In this document: positions 63,077 through 64,000 of the stretch, piece after piece
Position numbering within the stretch: position 1 is the first letter of the stretch
How the letters are laid out: each line of letters begins with the position of its first letter
DNA from: Lodderomyces elongisporus
Taxonomy: Eukaryota; Ascomycota; Pichiomycetes; Serinales; Debaryomycetaceae
Assembly: GCF_030384665.1 (NCBI RefSeq)
Contig: NC_083677.1
Span: 186,001 to 250,000 of the forward strand
Length of the DNA: 64,000 bases
Direction of reading: 5' to 3'
Notes under the pieces: model-generated
Database searches by the model: none
What the model was told of the DNA's origin: nothing
Seen by the model: only the letters and a program-made list of their open reading frames with translations
Made by a program: the position numbers and the translations under genes

Positions 63077-64000
63077 ATGTCATCTTCAACAAAAGATTCT
63101 AAGACCTCTAATCCTACTCCAAGGAGTATCAACCCTGGTCCAAGTAAACCAGACCTTGCTGGTGTCGACTCATCTTCAATTTCCGGGCAGTCTATTTCTA
63201 CCTCGGGAAGAGCCGATATGAGCGAAGGTGAAGATGAATCTCCTGGTTTGAAAAGGACAGAAGCTCCTCAAATAAATCAGGTTGAGATTAACGAGATCTT
63301 AGACTTGAAATCTGAGATGATGATGATGCAAGAGCAGATGAAACAAATGACTGCTATGTTTAAAGCCGCTATGATTCAAACAGTCCCGCAACTTAGCACT
63401 CCTGTACCAGCTAGGAACGATGAGGCTAACAAGGCCCAGATTTCGGATGATAACAACAGCATAACCCTGCCAACTGACGTGCAAATGAAAGTTCATCCGG
63501 AAGAACACACATTTTCACCAGGACGTAACTTCCCTATCTCGAGGCCACACTCACTCGCTTCACCCTTGACTCACCAATCCCGTCAAAGTGGTACTCCTAG
63601 TGCTTATGGATCTGATAGATCTGTTGCATCTTACGATGGTATCCTTTACCATGGAGAAGTAGTCCATAGCGGATTCTGGGTTGAAGGCCATGAAGAAGCT
63701 TGTCAAATCATAAACGAGGCAAGACAGAGGTACCCTCATGGGGAAGACGTCAGGGTAATTCCATACATTCGAGTCCCAGACATAGCTGTCGAAAAGGCAT
63801 TCATGGCGTACTACGACAAACTCCTTGCCAAACAAGGGAGAACTCAAAATGACAATATGGCACTCGGTCAGTATGACATTGCAAAACGTGTCCCTTTGAA
63901 GTTCTCCGATGAGGAAGGTTTCATGTTCTGGTTAAAGTCGGTTTTGTGGCACAAACACACCTACGGTGTTCCTGATAAGCTCATCATTAATGAGTTAAGG
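63077..64000 (+). CDS. Gag-like protein of LTR retrotransposon, 3' end outside window
   Basis: From ATG 63077-63079, 308 codons run without a stop to the final base. The N-terminal about 60 residues are Ser/Pro-rich and disordered. A Met/Gln-rich helix (EINEILDLKSEMMMMQEQMK, about residues 77-96) probably forms a coiled coil. After a second Ser/Pro linker comes a structured part with a Trp-containing segment (SDEEGFMFWLKSVLWHKH) that suits the start of a capsid domain. No zinc knuckle, protease or polymerase motif is reached. Gag would form the virus-like particle in the cytoplasm. Assignment is from its position behind the LTR and PBS, not from a recognised signature; minus-strand frames over it are shadows. 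Confidence 0.75.
   Translation, partial: MSSSTKDSKTSNPTPRSINPGPSKPDLAGVDSSSISGQSISTSGRADMSEGEDESPGLKRTEAPQINQVEINEILDLKSEMMMMQEQMKQMTAMFKAAMIQTVPQLSTPVPARNDEANKAQISDDNNSITLPTDVQMKVHPEEHTFSPGRNFPISRPHSLASPLTHQSRQSGTPSAYGSDRSVASYDGILYHGEVVHSGFWVEGHEEACQIINEARQRYPHGEDVRVIPYIRVPDIAVEKAFMAYYDKLLAKQGRTQNDNMALGQYDIAKRVPLKFSDEEGFMFWLKSVLWHKHTYGVPDKLIINELR

Larger units (their letters stand above)
61325..64000 (+). mobile_element. LTR retrotransposon, 5' part (LTR, PBS, leader, gag), continues past window
   Basis: The call rests on four elements in the right order. A putative 5' LTR (61325-61778) has short inverted ends TGTCACA/TGCGACA. An 18-nt primer-binding site complementary to tRNA-Asn starts three bases later. 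A long untranslated leader follows, then a Gag-like frame open to the last base. Base composition also changes here: long A/T homopolymers, common elsewhere in the window, are rare from 61.3 to 63 kb. Pol and the 3' LTR must lie outside. I recall that S. cerevisiae Ty4 also primes from tRNA-Asn, so a Ty1/copia relative is possible, but the class cannot be fixed from gag alone. Confidence 0.85.

Noticed and set aside
63299..63847. Minus-strand frames over the Gag region
   Set aside because: Shadows of the longer plus-strand Gag frame, which is open for 308 codons.

Overview
The window is about 64 kb of budding-yeast nuclear DNA. Evidence: AT-rich, mostly intron-free long genes; large intergenic gaps full of A/T homopolymers and microsatellites; a nuclear tRNA-Asn; and a clear yeast gene set (UBR1, EMC6, ABP1, CRH family, SSH4, ILV6, BEM1, PWP1, NMT1, HRT3, NIP1, NCS6, SPS19, TGL family, ELP6). 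The many in-frame amino-acid homorepeats (Asn/Ser, Asn/Thr, Gln, His, Gly, Ala, Glu), the gene order around NMT1/BEM1/NIP1 and the protein flavour suggest the Candida/Lodderomyces (CTG) clade, perhaps Lodderomyces. That is inference: I found no CTG codon at a position conserved enough to prove how CTG is read. Several long frames begin with TTG or GTG; for those I placed the start at the first sensible ATG.

Layout. 1-10.6 kb: two large UBR/RING E3 ligase paralogs lying tail to tail, the first cut by the window edge. 11-14 kb: EMC6 and the actin-binding ABP1, then a tRNA-Asn. 15.7-29 kb: a sparse stretch with wide spacers holding a Crh cell-wall transglycosylase, SSH4, a small GPI-type wall protein and ILV6. 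29-36 kb: a Zn2Cys6 regulator and a Bem1-like scaffold that lacks the usual first SH3 domain. 36-54 kb: a dense block of housekeeping genes (an unknown basic nuclear-type protein, a DsbA-like thioredoxin-fold protein, PWP1, NMT1, an unknown acidic/basic protein, HRT3, NIP1, NCS6, SPS19). 54-61 kb: a large Fyv8-like protein, a patatin-family lipid-droplet lipase relative that has lost its nucleophile, and ELP6. 61.3 kb to the end: the 5' part of an LTR retrotransposon.

The strongest unexpected element is the retrotransposon. It has a putative 5' LTR with TGTCACA/TGCGACA ends and an internal TATA box. Three bases later comes an 18-nt primer-binding site that perfectly matches the 3' end of tRNA-Asn(GTT), including its CCA; a gene for this tRNA is also in the window. 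A leader of about 1.3 kb with stem-loops and a 24-bp triple repeat follows, then an open Gag-like frame that runs off the window. Other points worth attention are the catalytically dead-looking TGL protein, the one-SH3 Bem1, a C/A-rich array of Rap1-consensus motifs, and three 35-bp pentanucleotide tracts around the TGL gene.

Functional themes: N-degron proteolysis (UBR pair), actin and polarity (ABP1, Bem1-like), vacuolar/endosomal ubiquitination (SSH4), the F-box protein Hrt3, wobble-uridine tRNA modification (NCS6, ELP6), translation and ribosome biogenesis (NIP1, PWP1), and lipid metabolism (SPS19, TGL). The genes look independently transcribed; only NMT1 with its divergent neighbour, and UBR1 with EMC6, share obvious bidirectional promoter regions.
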